NCBI RefSeq assembly: GCF_004345245.1
Contig: NZ_SLUQ01000004.1
Span: 556,331 to 620,330 of the forward strand
Direction of reading: 5' to 3'
From: Rhizobium sp. BK251
Lineage (GTDB): Bacteria > Pseudomonadota > Alphaproteobacteria > Rhizobiales > Rhizobiaceae
Length of the DNA stretch: 64,000 bases
The position numbers were made by a program, and so were the translations under genes. A model generated the notes under the pieces. It did no database searches. It saw only the letters and a list, made by a program, of their open reading frames with translations, and was not told the origin of the DNA. Shown one piece after another: positions 11,157 to 20,921 of this stretch (the first letter of the stretch is position 1; each line of letters opens with the position of its first letter).

Positions 11157-11181
11157 TCCGATGCCACGTGGATCGCTCCGG

Positions 11182-11197
11182 TGATTCACGTGGAACA
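11182..11197. other. parS: parS-like ParB-binding site (14/16) downstream of gyrB
   Basis: TGATTCACGTGGAACA matches 14 of 16 positions of TGTTTCACGTGAAACA. It lies in the gap after gyrB, about 10 kb from the putative oriC. A nearby CCACGTGG at 11164-11171 shares only the core and is not counted. Confidence 0.55.
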
Positions 11198-11334
11198 TTG
11201 CCCGAGGGCATTCGCGAACTGGGCCCTCACTGCGGTCCGGTTGACGCAGTGTTTCCAGAATGCGGACCTCCCGCGCGCGGGAAAACGGGGTAGTAGTCCC
11301 GGATAAGCGGAGCTCAGCGCAAGGAGACGAAATC

Positions 11335-12288
11335 TTGCTGATTGACGGAAAATGGACCGAGGACTGGCAGCCTGTTCAGGCCAAGGACGAACAGGGGCGC
11401 TTCATCCGTCAGGTTTCCAGCTTCCGCAACTGGGTCACACCCGACGGTTCACCAGGCCCGACGGGCAGGGGGGGCTTCGCCGCCGAGGCTGGCCGCTATC
11501 ATCTGTACGTCGCTCTGATCTGCCCGTGGGCATCACGGACCCTCATCGGTCGCAAGCTCAAGGGCCTGGAAAACGTGATCTCCCTATCCGTCGTCGAGCC
11601 CGTCCTGACCAAGCAGGGCTGGCGGTTTGGCGACTACCCCGGCGCAACCCTCGACCATGTCGGCGGCGCAACCTACATGCATGAAATCTATACAAAGGCC
11701 GATCCCCATTTCACGGGCCGCGCAACCGTTCCCGTCCTTTGGGACAAGAAGACGGCAACGATCGTGAACAATGAATCCGCTGATATCCTGCGGATGATGA
11801 GCGTCGGATTCGGCGAGCTCGCAAGCGATGCGATCGACCTATACCCGGCTAACAAGCGCGAGGAGATAACCTCCTTCAACGAGCGGATCTACCCCGTTCT
11901 GAACAACGGTGTCTACCGCTCCGGCTTCGCCACGACGCAAGGCGCCTACGAGGAAGCGGTGCGGGATGTTTTTGCTTGCCTCGACCAGGTCGAGCGGGAG
12001 ATGGAGGGGCGCGCGTTTCTCTTCGCCGACCATCCGACCGAGAGCGATATCAGGATTTTCGTCACACTTGTCCGCTTCGACAGCGCCTATCACGGCATCT
12101 TCAAGTGCAATCTGCGCCGGCTGTCGGACTATCGCAACCTGCGCGCCTTCTGCCGCCGGATGCTCGACTGGCCCGGAGTTGCCGAGACGGTGAACCTCGA
12201 CCATATCAAACATGGCTACTATTCCATCGCCTCGCTCAATCCTAACGGTATCGTGCCGCTCGGACCGGCAAGAGAGGAACTGTTCTAG
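11335..12288 (+). CDS. Glutathionyl-hydroquinone reductase (Xi-class glutathione transferase)
   Basis: Reduces glutathionyl-hydroquinones to free hydroquinones with glutathione, a detoxification and quinone-recycling role in the cytosol. The 317-residue product has the class signature CPWA at residues 63-66, with Cys63 the catalytic thiol, then the thioredoxin-like fold region (VPVLWDKKTATIVNNES) and the all-helical C-terminal domain. I chose the TTG at 11335 because AAGGAG stands 8 nt before it; the frame can be extended to 11260 but without a ribosome site or family similarity. It is a single gene between gyrB and phaZ. Confidence 0.88.
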   Translation: MLIDGKWTEDWQPVQAKDEQGRFIRQVSSFRNWVTPDGSPGPTGRGGFAAEAGRYHLYVALICPWASRTLIGRKLKGLENVISLSVVEPVLTKQGWRFGDYPGATLDHVGGATYMHEIYTKADPHFTGRATVPVLWDKKTATIVNNESADILRMMSVGFGELASDAIDLYPANKREEITSFNERIYPVLNNGVYRSGFATTQGAYEEAVRDVFACLDQVEREMEGRAFLFADHPTESDIRIFVTLVRFDSAYHGIFKCNLRRLSDYRNLRAFCRRMLDWPGVAETVNLDHIKHGYYSIASLNPNGIVPLGPAREELF

Positions 12289-12595
12289 TAGATCCTATCC
12301 GTCGAGAGGAGTGACGCGCGCTTTGCCATGCAGCATTTCAAGGCCTGGGCGATCTTCGCATCCGCACTCGAACTTTCGTTGCAAAACGAAAAGTTACCGT
12401 CTTTAGGGAACATTGAATTCCTTGATTCATTCTTATTCCGCAAATCGGATTACGCCTGTCTTTGTATGACGAAGCGACGGGGGCTTTATTGCCCTGCAAC
12501 AAAAACATGCTAGTCTGGCAGACCAATGCTCTGAGAATTTGACGCTCACCGAAAGCGGCGTTGTCTTTGCACTATTCAGAAAGGTAGCGCTTTCC
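12289..12595. other. 307-bp gap between the glutathione reductase gene and phaZ
   Basis: No supported gene. It is less GC-rich than its neighbours. A weak promoter-like pair (TTGCCC at 12489-12494, TAGTCT at 12511-12516, 16-bp spacing) could serve phaZ. A 61-codon reading frame at 12328-12513 shows no coding features. Nothing else stands out. Confidence 0.4.
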
Positions 12596-13873
12596 ATGTT
12601 TTATCAGCTTTATGAACTGAACCACGCTGCCCTTGCGCCCTTTCGGGCCGCAGCGGACCTTATGCGGATGGCCTATGCCAATCCGCTGAATCCCGTTTCT
12701 CACACCGTCGTGGGCCGCACGATGGCCGCAAGTCTCGAAGTCTTCGAACGCAGCACGCGCCGTTATGGCAAGCCGGAGTTCGGACTGAACGAGACGACGA
12801 TCGACGGCAAGACCGTTTCCGTCCACGAGAAAATCGCCTGGAGCCGGCCGTTCTGCAATCTCATCCACTTCGAGCGCAGCCTTCCTTCCGGCCACGGCCA
12901 GGATCCGCGCTTCCTGATCGTCGCACCGATGTCGGGCCACTATGCGACGCTGCTGCGCGGCACCGTCGAAGCGCTGCTGCCGAGCGCCGACGTCTACATC
13001 ACCGATTGGATGGATGCTCGCATGGTCCCGGTGACAGAGGGGAACTTCGACCTCGAGGACTATATCGACTACGTCATCGAGATGCTGCACCACCTCGGCC
13101 GCGACACCCATGTCATCGCCGTCTGCCAGCCCTCGGTTCCCGTCCTTGCCGCTGCCGCCATCATGGAAGACGCGCGTGATCCGCTCGTTCCGTCCTCGAT
13201 GACGCTGATGGGTGGACCGATTGATACGCGCATCAATCCGACCGCGGTCAACCAGCTTGCCAAGCAGAAGCCGCTCGAGTGGTTCCAGGACAATGTCGTG
13301 ATGAACGTGCCCTGGCCGCAGCCGGGCTTCATGCGTCCGGTCTATCCTGGATTCCTCCAGCTTTCGGGTTTCATGTCGATGAACCTCGACCGGCACATGA
13401 TCGCCCACAAGGACTTCTTCATGCACCTCGTCAAGAACGACGGTGAGCCGGCAGAAAAGCACCGCGATTTCTATGACGAGTATCTGGCCGTCATGGACCT
13501 GACAGCCGAATTCTACCTCCAGACGGTCGACATGGTCTTCATGAAGCACGCCTTGCCGAAGGGCGAACTCATGCATCGCGGCAACCGGGTCGATCCGACC
13601 GCCATCCGCAATGTCGCACTGCTGACCGTCGAAGGCGAGAACGACGACATCTCCGGCGTCGGCCAGACCCAGGCTGCCCATACGATCTGTATCAATATTC
13701 CGGACCACATGCGGATGCATTATCTGCAGCCGGATGTCGGTCACTATGGCGTCTTCAACGGCTCGCGCTTCCGCCGTGAGATCGTGCCGCGCATCCTGGC
13801 CTTTGCGAAGCAGCACGCGCGCTCTGGCAAGGCGGTCGTCAAGCAGGTCATCAAGGGCGGTAAGTCCGCCTGA
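12596..13873 (+). CDS. phaZ: Intracellular polyhydroxybutyrate depolymerase
   Basis: Mobilises stored poly-3-hydroxybutyrate, the carbon reserve typical of rhizobia. The 425-residue alpha/beta-hydrolase has, in place of a Ser lipase box, the Cys-type nucleophile motif VCQPS with Cys177, as in PhaZ1 of Ralstonia. The conserved DWMDARMVP block (137-145) and the C-terminal DVGHYGVFNGSRFR, with the catalytic His, are present. No signal peptide is seen, consistent with an intracellular enzyme on granules. The ATG at 12596 begins MFYQLYELNHAALAPF and follows an AAGG; upstream in-frame codons are not used. Confidence 0.93.
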   Translation: MFYQLYELNHAALAPFRAAADLMRMAYANPLNPVSHTVVGRTMAASLEVFERSTRRYGKPEFGLNETTIDGKTVSVHEKIAWSRPFCNLIHFERSLPSGHGQDPRFLIVAPMSGHYATLLRGTVEALLPSADVYITDWMDARMVPVTEGNFDLEDYIDYVIEMLHHLGRDTHVIAVCQPSVPVLAAAAIMEDARDPLVPSSMTLMGGPIDTRINPTAVNQLAKQKPLEWFQDNVVMNVPWPQPGFMRPVYPGFLQLSGFMSMNLDRHMIAHKDFFMHLVKNDGEPAEKHRDFYDEYLAVMDLTAEFYLQTVDMVFMKHALPKGELMHRGNRVDPTAIRNVALLTVEGENDDISGVGQTQAAHTICINIPDHMRMHYLQPDVGHYGVFNGSRFRREIVPRILAFAKQHARSGKAVVKQVIKGGKSA

Positions 13874-14029
13874 GGCAAGCGCGCCTTTAGGTGATACTGA
13901 ATTAGCGATTGCGATTCAGTGGCTTGTCCGATTTCAAGCGCGATCGTCTTGAAGCTCGGGGTAGGGGTAACCACATCGATTTCAGCGCTCCGGCATCCAG
14001 CCGGGCGCCAAGAGCGAGGATACCTCACG

Positions 14030-14467
14030 ATGAACCAGTCAGCATTGCTTCGGCCGGATTGGACTCCGGCTACCATTGCCCTGATGATACTCGGCTTCGT
14101 GGTTTTCTGGCCGCTGGGACTTGCCATGCTTGCCTATATCATGTTCGGCGAACGCCTGAGAGGGTTCAAGAAGGACGTGAACGAGAGCGCTGACGGCTTC
14201 TTTTCCAGCTGCCGACGTTCAAAGGGCCGCTATCGCAACCACTTCTCCACCGGCAACGTCGCCTTCGACGACTGGCGCAAGGCCGAACTGGAGAGGCTGG
14301 AGGAAGAGCGCCGTAAGCTGGACGAAATGCGTGCCGAGTTCGACAACTATGTTCGCGAGCTGCGCCGCGCGAAGGATCAGGAAGAGTTCGACCGCTTCAT
14401 GCGCGGGCGCAACAGCAAGCGCGACGGCGACGACAATGGTCCGGCCCCGGAATTCTCCACGCCGTAA
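14030..14467 (+). CDS. DUF2852-family membrane protein
   Basis: A 145-residue protein of the alphaproteobacterial DUF2852 family, function unknown. It has one long hydrophobic segment (about 14-38), a short basic linker with paired Arg/Lys, and a highly charged, probably coiled-coil region from about 80 to 125 (the ELERLEEERRKLDEMRAEFD stretch). The tail is Asp/Gly-rich. This topology suggests a single-span membrane anchor with a cytoplasmic coiled coil. The ATG at 14030 is preferred; a longer frame upstream has no ribosome site. A strong terminator follows. Confidence 0.8.
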   Translation: MNQSALLRPDWTPATIALMILGFVVFWPLGLAMLAYIMFGERLRGFKKDVNESADGFFSSCRRSKGRYRNHFSTGNVAFDDWRKAELERLEEERRKLDEMRAEFDNYVRELRRAKDQEEFDRFMRGRNSKRDGDDNGPAPEFSTP

Positions 14468-14489
14468 CCGCAGACATGGCTTTTTGAGG

Positions 14490-14515
14490 CCGGCATCCTT
14501 TCGATGCCGGTTTTT
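14490..14515 (+). terminator. Rho-independent terminator after the DUF2852 gene
   Basis: CCGGCATC (14490-14497) pairs perfectly with GATGCCGG (14503-14510) around a CTTTC loop, followed by five T residues. Confidence 0.85.
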
Positions 14516-14554
14516 CCTTCGCGGATGAGACACCGAATCATATAAAAGCCTGTC

Positions 14555-15316
14555 ATGTTCCCGCTTTTGTCCAAGCCTCGCCGGACTTCAAGGAAACCGG
14601 CCGCACCGGAAAGCCGCACGCTCGACGTCGCTGGCCGGTCGATGCCCCTGACCATCCGCCAGCATGACCGGGCAACACGCATTACCCTCAGGATCGAGCC
14701 CGGTGGACGGGCGTTGAAGATGACGATCCCGACGGGGCTGGCGGTGCGGGAAGTGAATGCTTTCCTCGACCGTCATCAGGGATGGCTCCTGACCAAGCTT
14801 GCGAAGTTCTCGACGGAGAGCCGACTTCACGATGGCGGCGAGGTGCCTATCCGGGGCGTCATGCACAGCATCGAGCATAGCGGCAGCCTTCGCGGACTGA
14901 CGGAAGTCTCCACGATCGACGGCAAGGCGGTGCTTCGCGTCAGCGGCCTGCCGGAACATCTCGGAAAACGGGTCGCCACCTTCCTCAAGAAGGAGGCACG
15001 GGCCGATCTCGAGCGCCTGGTCGCCCATCATGCGGGGGCGATCCGCAAGCCGGTTCGTTCGATCGCCATGAAGGACACCCGCAGCCGCTGGGGCTCCTGT
15101 TCGTCTGAAGGCAATCTCAGTTTCTCGTGGCGCATCGCGATGGCGCCACCATCGGTGATCGATTATCTCGCCGCTCACGAGGTTGCTCATCTCAAGGAAA
15201 TGAACCACGGGCCGCGCTTTTGGGCGCTGTGCAGGAAGCTCTGTCCACATATGGAAGAGGCCAAGGCCTGGCTGAAACGTCACGGCAGCCAGCTCCATGC
15301 CATCGATTTCGATTGA
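14555..15316 (+). CDS. YgjP-type (DUF45) zinc metallopeptidase
   Basis: A 253-residue protein with a C-terminal SprT/YgjP-type metallopeptidase domain. The zinc motif HEVAH is at 208-212 with a third ligand His218 (NHGPRFW). Upstream lies the family block DTRSRWGSC (174-182). Related proteins are called M48 or UTP pyrophosphatase-associated YgjP; the substrate is unknown. No signal peptide or membrane segment is seen, so a cytosolic protein. It sits alone between a terminator and trpF. Confidence 0.82.
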   Translation: MFPLLSKPRRTSRKPAAPESRTLDVAGRSMPLTIRQHDRATRITLRIEPGGRALKMTIPTGLAVREVNAFLDRHQGWLLTKLAKFSTESRLHDGGEVPIRGVMHSIEHSGSLRGLTEVSTIDGKAVLRVSGLPEHLGKRVATFLKKEARADLERLVAHHAGAIRKPVRSIAMKDTRSRWGSCSSEGNLSFSWRIAMAPPSVIDYLAAHEVAHLKEMNHGPRFWALCRKLCPHMEEAKAWLKRHGSQLHAIDFD

Positions 15317-15397
15317 AAGACGAAATCAGCTCCCGCCGCGGGCTCGTCTGTTGTAAATTGGCTCGACTCTTTTTGCTTTTCGTGTCACTTCGCTGCC

Positions 15398-16072
15398 ATG
15401 ACACTCGACATCAAGATATGCGGGTTGAAGAGCCCCGAGGCCATCGAGCGCGCGCTCGCGCGAGGCGCGACCCATATCGGTTTCATTTTCTTCGAGAAGA
15501 GCCCTCGCTATATCGAGCCGGACGTAGCCGCAAAGCTGGCGGAGGCGGCCCGCGGCAGGGCCAAGATCGTGGCCGTCACCGTCGATCCGACGAATGACGA
15601 TCTTGACGAGATCATGACGCTTCTCAGGCCGGACATCCTGCAGCTGCACGGAAACGAGAGCCCCGAGCGGGTGCTGACGATCAAGGCAATCCACAACGTG
15701 CAGGTCATGAAGGCGCTTCCAGTGCGCGACGAGAATGACCTGAAGCGCGTGGAATCCTATATCGGCATTGCCGACCGCTTTCTCTTCGATGCCAAGCCGC
15801 CCAAGGGCTCGGAATTACCCGGCGGGAACGGCGTGTCTTTCGACTGGGCGCTGATGCACTGGCTTGACGAAAGCGTGGATTACATGCTTTCGGGGGGATT
15901 GAACAAGGACAACATCGCCCGCGCTCTGGCCGAGACCAGGACGGGTGCGATCGATATTTCATCCGGTGTCGAGAGTTCTCCGGGTATCAAGGACGTCGCC
16001 ATGATCGACGAGTTTTTCGACGCCGTTGCAGAGGCCTGCGCCCCCGAGCAGGCATCAGGGAGCTTAAAGTGA
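15398..16072 (+). CDS. trpF: Phosphoribosylanthranilate isomerase
   Basis: Third step of tryptophan synthesis from chorismate: Amadori rearrangement of phosphoribosylanthranilate to CdRP. The 224-residue TIM barrel starts with the KICGL motif (residues 6-10) holding the catalytic Cys8, and ends with the phosphate-binding [10 protein letters not shown] and [12 protein letters not shown] loops, which include the family Asp/Glu residues. It overlaps trpB by 4 nt (GTGA). The trpFBA cluster separated from trpE and trpDC is the usual rhizobial arrangement. Confidence 0.96.
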   Translation: MTLDIKICGLKSPEAIERALARGATHIGFIFFEKSPRYIEPDVAAKLAEAARGRAKIVAVTVDPTNDDLDEIMTLLRPDILQLHGNESPERVLTIKAIHNVQVMKALPVRDENDLKRVESYIGIADRFLFDAKPPKGSELPGGNGVSFDWALMHWLDESVDYMLSGGLNKDNIARALAETRTGAIDISSGVESSPGIKDVAMIDEFFDAVAEACAPEQASGSLK

Positions 16073-17289
16073 ACCAGACGCCGAAACCAAATTCCTTTCG
16101 CTCCGGCCCCGATGAGGACGGCCGCTTTGGCATCTACGGCGGTCGTTTCGTAGCCGAAACGTTGATGCCGCTGATCCTTGATCTGCAGGCTGAATGGAAC
16201 AAAGCCAAGGACGATCCCCAGTTCCAGGCGGAACTGAAGGATCTCGGCGCTCACTATATCGGCCGCCCGAGCCCGCTCTACTTCGCCGAGCGCCTGACGC
16301 AGCATCTTGGCGGCGCCAAGATCTATTTCAAGCGCGAGGAGCTGAACCACACCGGTTCTCACAAGATCAACAATTGCATTGGCCAGATCCTGCTCGCCAA
16401 GCGGATGGGCAAGACGCGCATCATCGCCGAGACCGGTGCCGGCCAGCACGGCGTCGCATCGGCGACCGTAGCCGCCCGATTCGGCTTCCCCTGCGTGGTA
16501 TACATGGGCGCGACCGATGTCGAGCGCCAGGCGCCGAACGTCTTCCGCATGAAGCTCCTCGGCGCCGAGGTCAAGCCGGTGACGGCCGGACACGGCACGC
16601 TCAAGGATGCCATGAACGAGGCGCTGCGCGACTGGGTCACCAACGTTGAAACGACATATTACCTGATCGGCACGGCTGCCGGTCCGCATCCCTATCCGGA
16701 GATGGTGCGCGACTTCCAGTCGGTCATCGGCACCGAGGCGAAGGAGCAGCTGCTTGCCGCCGAGGGCCGCTTGCCCGACCTCGTGATCGCGGCCGTTGGC
16801 GGCGGCTCGAACGCCATCGGCATCTTCCACCCCTTCCTCGATGACGAGAGCGTCAAGATCGTCGGTGTCGAGGCAGGCGGCAAGGGCTTGCAGGGTGACG
16901 AGCATTGCGCCTCGATCACGGCGGGTTCGCCCGGCGTCCTTCACGGCAACCGCACCTATCTGCTGCAGGACGGAGACGGCCAGATCAAGGAAGGTCATTC
17001 GATTTCCGCCGGCCTCGACTATCCCGGCATCGGCCCGGAGCATTCCTGGCTGAACGATATTGGCCGTGCGGAATATGTGCCGATCATGGACTACGAAGCG
17101 CTGGAGGCGTTCCAGCTGCTGACGCGCCTCGAGGGCATCATCCCGGCGCTAGAGCCCTCGCACGCGCTGGCCGAGGTCATCAAGCGCGCGCCGAAGATGG
17201 GCAAGGACGAGATTATCCTGATGAACCTTTCCGGCCGGGGCGACAAGGACATCTTTACCGTCGGCAAGATTCTGGGAATGGGACAGTAA
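16069..17289 (+). CDS. trpB: Tryptophan synthase beta chain
   Basis: PLP enzyme that condenses channelled indole with serine to give tryptophan. The 406-residue product has the PLP-lysine Lys99 in HTGSHKINN and the phosphate-binding GGGSNA loop, and begins, as usual for the family, with [14 protein letters not shown]. The GTG start at 16069 overlaps the trpF stop. TrpA begins 4 nt after the TrpB stop, fitting a 1:1 complex made from one message. Confidence 0.97.
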   Translation: MNQTPKPNSFRSGPDEDGRFGIYGGRFVAETLMPLILDLQAEWNKAKDDPQFQAELKDLGAHYIGRPSPLYFAERLTQHLGGAKIYFKREELNHTGSHKINNCIGQILLAKRMGKTRIIAETGAGQHGVASATVAARFGFPCVVYMGATDVERQAPNVFRMKLLGAEVKPVTAGHGTLKDAMNEALRDWVTNVETTYYLIGTAAGPHPYPEMVRDFQSVIGTEAKEQLLAAEGRLPDLVIAAVGGGSNAIGIFHPFLDDESVKIVGVEAGGKGLQGDEHCASITAGSPGVLHGNRTYLLQDGDGQIKEGHSISAGLDYPGIGPEHSWLNDIGRAEYVPIMDYEALEAFQLLTRLEGIIPALEPSHALAEVIKRAPKMGKDEIILMNLSGRGDKDIFTVGKILGMGQ

Positions 17290-17293
17290 CATC

Positions 17294-18133
17294 ATGACCG
17301 CACGCATGGACAAACGCTTTGCCGAGCTCAAGGCCGAGGGCCGCCCGGCACTGGTGACCTATTTCATGGGCGGCGATCCCGATTACGAGACCTCGCTCGG
17401 CATCATGAAGGCGCTGCCCGAAGCCGGTGCCGACGTGATCGAGCTCGGCATGCCGTTTTCCGATCCGATGGCAGACGGTCCGGCGATCCAGAGGGCCGGG
17501 CAGCGGGCGCTGAAGGGCGGCCAGACGCTGAAGAAGACGCTGCAGCTCGCCGAGGAGTTCAGAAAGACGGATGATCGCACCCCGATAGTCATGATGGGTT
17601 ACTACAATCCGATCTACATCTATGGTGTGGATCGGTTTCTCGACGATGCGCTGGCAGCCGGCATAGACGGTCTGATCGTCGTCGACCTGCCGCCGGAGAT
17701 GGATGACGAGCTTTGCATCCCGGCGCTTCGCAAGGGTATCAACTTCATTCGGCTGGCGACCCCGACCACGGACGATCGCCGCCTACCTGCTGTTTTGAGG
17801 AATACGTCCGGCTTCGTCTACTATGTGTCGATGAACGGCATCACAGGCTCGACCCTGCCGGATCCCTCAGTCGTTTCCGGTGCCGTAAGGCGGATCAAGA
17901 ACCACACCGCGCTGCCGGTCTGCGTCGGCTTCGGCGTGAAGACGGCTGAGCACGCTAAGCTGATCGGGGCTGCAGCTGATGGCGTCGTCGTCGGCACCGC
18001 GATCGTCAACCAGATCGCAACCAGCCTCACGAAGGACGGCAAGGCTTCACCGGACACCGTTCAGTCCGTGGCGACCCTTGTTCGCGGCCTATCCACGGGA
18101 ACGCGTTCGGCGCGCCTTGTTGCTGCCGAATAA
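17294..18133 (+). CDS. trpA: Tryptophan synthase alpha chain
   Basis: Cleaves indole-3-glycerol phosphate to indole and glyceraldehyde-3-phosphate and passes indole to TrpB. The 279-residue TIM barrel carries the catalytic pair Glu50 (in [11 protein letters not shown]) and Asp61 (in MADGP), and the phosphate-binding GFGVKT loop. It is the last of trpFBA, followed after 39 nt by accD. No attenuator is visible before trpF, so any tryptophan control is not evident here. Confidence 0.97.
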   Translation: MTARMDKRFAELKAEGRPALVTYFMGGDPDYETSLGIMKALPEAGADVIELGMPFSDPMADGPAIQRAGQRALKGGQTLKKTLQLAEEFRKTDDRTPIVMMGYYNPIYIYGVDRFLDDALAAGIDGLIVVDLPPEMDDELCIPALRKGINFIRLATPTTDDRRLPAVLRNTSGFVYYVSMNGITGSTLPDPSVVSGAVRRIKNHTALPVCVGFGVKTAEHAKLIGAAADGVVVGTAIVNQIATSLTKDGKASPDTVQSVATLVRGLSTGTRSARLVAAE

Positions 18134-18172
18134 ATTCCCCACATTGGCACTGGTCAACCAGGAGTATTCGAA

Positions 18173-19084
18173 TTGAACTGGATCACGAATTTCGTTCGCC
18201 CGCGGATCAATTCCATGCTGGGCCGGCGCGAGGTTCCGGAGAATCTCTGGATCAAATGCCCCGAAACCGGCGAGATGGTCTTCCACAAGGATCTCGAAAG
18301 CAACAAGTGGGTCATTCCCGCTTCGGGCTATCACATGAAGATGCCTGCGAAGGCTCGCCTGGCCGACCTCTTCGACAATGGCGACTATGAAGCGCTGCCG
18401 CAGCCGAAGGTCGCGCAGGACCCGCTTCGCTTCCGCGACTCCAAGAAATATGTCGACCGCCTCAAGGACAGCCGCATCAAGACCGAGCAGGAGGACACCA
18501 TCCTCGCCGGCGTAGGCAAGGTCCAGGGCCTCAAGCTCGTCGCTGTCGTCCACGAGTTCAATTTCATGGGCGGTTCGCTCGGCATTGCAGCCGGTGAGGC
18601 GATCGTCAGGGCCTTCGAGCGCGCGATCGCCGAGAAGTGCCCGCTGGTGATGTTCCCGGCTTCCGGCGGCGCGCGCATGCAGGAGGGTATCCTTTCGCTC
18701 ATGCAGCTTCCGCGCACGACGGTTGCCGTCGACATGCTGAAGGAAGCTGGCCTTCCCTATATCGTCGTTCTGACCAATCCGACGACCGGCGGTGTCACGG
18801 CCTCCTACGCGATGCTGGGCGACGTACATCTCGCAGAACCCGGTGCCGAGATCTGCTTTGCCGGCAAGCGCGTGATCGAGCAGACGATTCGCGAAAAGCT
18901 GCCGGAGGGGTTCCAGACTTCGGAGTACCTGCTTGAGCACGGCATGGTCGACATGGTGATCAAGCGCCATGACATACCGGCGACGCTTGCCCGGCTGTTG
19001 AAGATTCTGATGAAGCAGCGCGAGGAAGCGCTTGAGTCCGAGGTTTTGGACGCAGCAGCATTGCCCATCGCCGTCAACGGCTGA
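18173..19084 (+). CDS. accD: Acetyl-CoA carboxylase carboxyltransferase beta subunit, zinc ribbon degenerate
   Basis: Beta half of the carboxyltransferase that makes malonyl-CoA for fatty-acid synthesis, acting with AccA. The 303 residues include the crotonase-type core with the motif [10 protein letters not shown] and the [12 protein letters not shown] acyl-CoA loop. The N-terminal zinc ribbon of E. coli AccD has four Cys; here only one remains (IKCPETGE), the others replaced by Thr, Ile and Ser, so zinc binding is probably lost. The TTG at 18173 is chosen because AGGAG lies 8 nt upstream and the family starts [10 protein letters not shown]. It is followed by folC, a common accD-folC pair. 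Confidence 0.95.
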   Translation: MNWITNFVRPRINSMLGRREVPENLWIKCPETGEMVFHKDLESNKWVIPASGYHMKMPAKARLADLFDNGDYEALPQPKVAQDPLRFRDSKKYVDRLKDSRIKTEQEDTILAGVGKVQGLKLVAVVHEFNFMGGSLGIAAGEAIVRAFERAIAEKCPLVMFPASGGARMQEGILSLMQLPRTTVAVDMLKEAGLPYIVVLTNPTTGGVTASYAMLGDVHLAEPGAEICFAGKRVIEQTIREKLPEGFQTSEYLLEHGMVDMVIKRHDIPATLARLLKILMKQREEALESEVLDAAALPIAVNG

Positions 19085-19125
19085 TCGGAAATCAAACGGT
19101 TGCCCTTGGGGCGGGAGTTTGACAG

Positions 19126-20478
19126 ATGACGTCCATAAACCAATCCGTCACGAGCGAGGCTGGCCGAGAAATCGACAAGCTGCTCGCGCTGCATCCCAGG
19201 GGCTTCGATCTCTCGCTTGATCGGATTACCAGGCTGCTTGAAGCGCTTGGCAACCCGCATCACAGGCTGCCGCCGGTGATCCATGTTGCCGGCACCAACG
19301 GCAAGGGCTCGGTCACGGCGTTCTGCCGGGCACTCCTTGAAGCTGCTGGCCTGAGCGTCCATGTCCATATTTCCCCGCATCTGGTAAATTGGCATGAACG
19401 CTATCGCATGGGCGTCAAGGGCGGTCGTGGCCAGCTCGTCGAGGATGCCGTGCTCGCCGATGCCGTCCGACGGGTGGCTGAAGCCAATGGCGGGCAGAAG
19501 ATTACCGTCTTCGAGATCCTGACCGCTGTAACCTTTCTTCTCTTCTCCGAGCATCCGGCAGATGCGGCCATCATCGAGGTTGGTCTCGGCGGCCGTTTCG
19601 ATGCAACGAACGTGATCAACGATCCGGCGGTCTCGGTGATTATGCCGATCTCCCTCGATCACCAGCCTTATCTTGGCGATCGCGTGGAGCTGATTGCGGC
19701 CGAAAAGGCCGGCATCATGAAGCGCGGGCGTCCGGTGGTCATCGGACAGCAGCCCTATGATGCAGCCCTTGAAGTGCTGATGTCGACCGCCGAGCGGCTG
19801 AATTGCCCGACCGCGGTCTTCGCGCAGGATTACTCTGCCCATGAGGAATATGGCCGGCTGATCTACCAGGACGAGTTCGGCCTTGCCGACTTGCCGCTGC
19901 CGCGCCTGCCGGGCCGGCACCAGTATGCCAATGCAGCTGCGGCGATCCGCGCACTCAAGGCGGCAGGCTTCATCTTGACGGATGCGGTGATCGAAGAGGC
20001 AATGGCCACGGTCGAATGGCCGGGCCGGCTTCAGCGCCTGAGCGAGGGCCAGCTGCTTGCAAGCGCGCCCGAGCGGGCGGAGATCTGGGTGGATGGCGGT
20101 CACAATCCTGGTGCCGGCGAAGTCATTGCCGAAGCCATGGCGGCCTTCGAAGAGCGGCAGGCGCGTCCTCTGTTCCTGATCACCGGCATGATCAACACGA
20201 AGGATCCGGTGGGCTATTTCAAGGCTTTCGCCGGCCTCGCAGAGCGTGTCTTCTGCGTGCCGATTCATGGCAGTGACTCGATGATCGACCCCGTCATTCT
20301 CGCCAACGCTGCTTATGATGCCGGCCTCGTCGCCGAACCGATGTCATCGGTCAGCCAGGCTCTCGAAGCCATTCGCGACATCGTTGAGGCGAGCGAACCG
20401 GCGCCGCGCATCCTGATCGGCGGCTCGCTCTATCTCGTCGGCGAGGTTCTTTCCGACAACGGCACACCGCCGACATGA
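19126..20478 (+). CDS. folC: Bifunctional dihydrofolate/folylpolyglutamate synthase
   Basis: Adds glutamate to dihydropteroate and then to tetrahydrofolates, the step that retains folates in the cell. The 450-residue Mur-ligase-type enzyme has the P-loop GTNGKGSV at 56-63, the ISPHLVNWHERY block, the EVGLGGRFDATN motif and the C-terminal ligase domain after about 300 (the WVDGGHNP motif). It lies 41 nt after accD on the same strand and ends at a strong bidirectional hairpin shared with trxA. Confidence 0.95.
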   Translation: MTSINQSVTSEAGREIDKLLALHPRGFDLSLDRITRLLEALGNPHHRLPPVIHVAGTNGKGSVTAFCRALLEAAGLSVHVHISPHLVNWHERYRMGVKGGRGQLVEDAVLADAVRRVAEANGGQKITVFEILTAVTFLLFSEHPADAAIIEVGLGGRFDATNVINDPAVSVIMPISLDHQPYLGDRVELIAAEKAGIMKRGRPVVIGQQPYDAALEVLMSTAERLNCPTAVFAQDYSAHEEYGRLIYQDEFGLADLPLPRLPGRHQYANAAAAIRALKAAGFILTDAVIEEAMATVEWPGRLQRLSEGQLLASAPERAEIWVDGGHNPGAGEVIAEAMAAFEERQARPLFLITGMINTKDPVGYFKAFAGLAERVFCVPIHGSDSMIDPVILANAAYDAGLVAEPMSSVSQALEAIRDIVEASEPAPRILIGGSLYLVGEVLSDNGTPPT

Positions 20479-20479
20479 A

Positions 20480-20503
20480 AAAGCCCGGTCGGTGCCGGGC
20501 TTT
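20480..20503. terminator. Bidirectional terminator between folC and trxA
   Basis: AAAGCCCGG (20480-20488) pairs with CCGGGCTTT (20495-20503), with A-run and T-run flanks so that it can end transcripts from both the folC (plus) and trxA (minus) sides. Confidence 0.9.
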
Positions 20504-20526
20504 TCAAATTCAGATCCAACTTAGTC

Positions 20527-20847
20527 TTAGGCGGCGCTGGAAATCCAGTTCAACAGCGCCGTCTTGGGAGCTGCGCCAACCTTGATATCGGCCACTTCGC
20601 CGGCCTTGAACATGGCGAGCGTCGGAATGGAGCGCACGCCGAACTGGGCGGCAAGTTCCGGGTTCTCGTCGATATTCAGCTTTGCAACCTTGACCTTGCC
20701 GGCAAACTGGACCGCGAGCTCTTCGAGGCTCGGAGCGATCATTTTGCACGGGCCGCACCACTCAGCCCAGAAATCGACGACAACGGGTTCGGCCGATTCC
20801 AGAACCTCGGACTTGAAATTGGATCCATCGACTTTCACGGTAGCCAT
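20527..20847 (-). CDS. trxA: Thioredoxin
   Basis: General dithiol reductant of the cytosol. The 106-residue protein has the active site WCGPC at residues 30-34 and the usual cis-Pro region ([10 protein letters not shown]). The ATG at 20847 gives the standard thioredoxin N-terminus [11 protein letters not shown] and has a GGAG ribosome site; the frame can be extended upstream but without similarity. It is 74 bp downstream of addA on the same strand, so could be the end of that operon or have its own promoter. Confidence 0.97.
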   Translation of the reverse strand: MATVKVDGSNFKSEVLESAEPVVVDFWAEWCGPCKMIAPSLEELAVQFAGKVKVAKLNIDENPELAAQFGVRSIPTLAMFKAGEVADIKVGAAPKTALLNWISSAA

Positions 20848-20921
20848 AAACTTCTCCTTTACCGGATTTACTGTTGAAGCACATGTGAGGGTGCGTGATC
20901 GGAATTTCAATGACCGGTATT

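Noticed and set aside
11164..11171. CCACGTGG near the gyrB end as a fourth parS
   Set aside because: It shares only the palindromic core; flanking bases do not match the TTT/AAA arms.
11204..11228. GAGGGC/GCCCTC hairpin after gyrB as a terminator
   Set aside because: 13-nt loop, 6-bp stem and no T-run.
12328..12513. 61-codon frame between the glutathione reductase gene and phaZ
   Set aside because: No ribosome site, no similarity pattern, and atypical composition; treated as non-coding.
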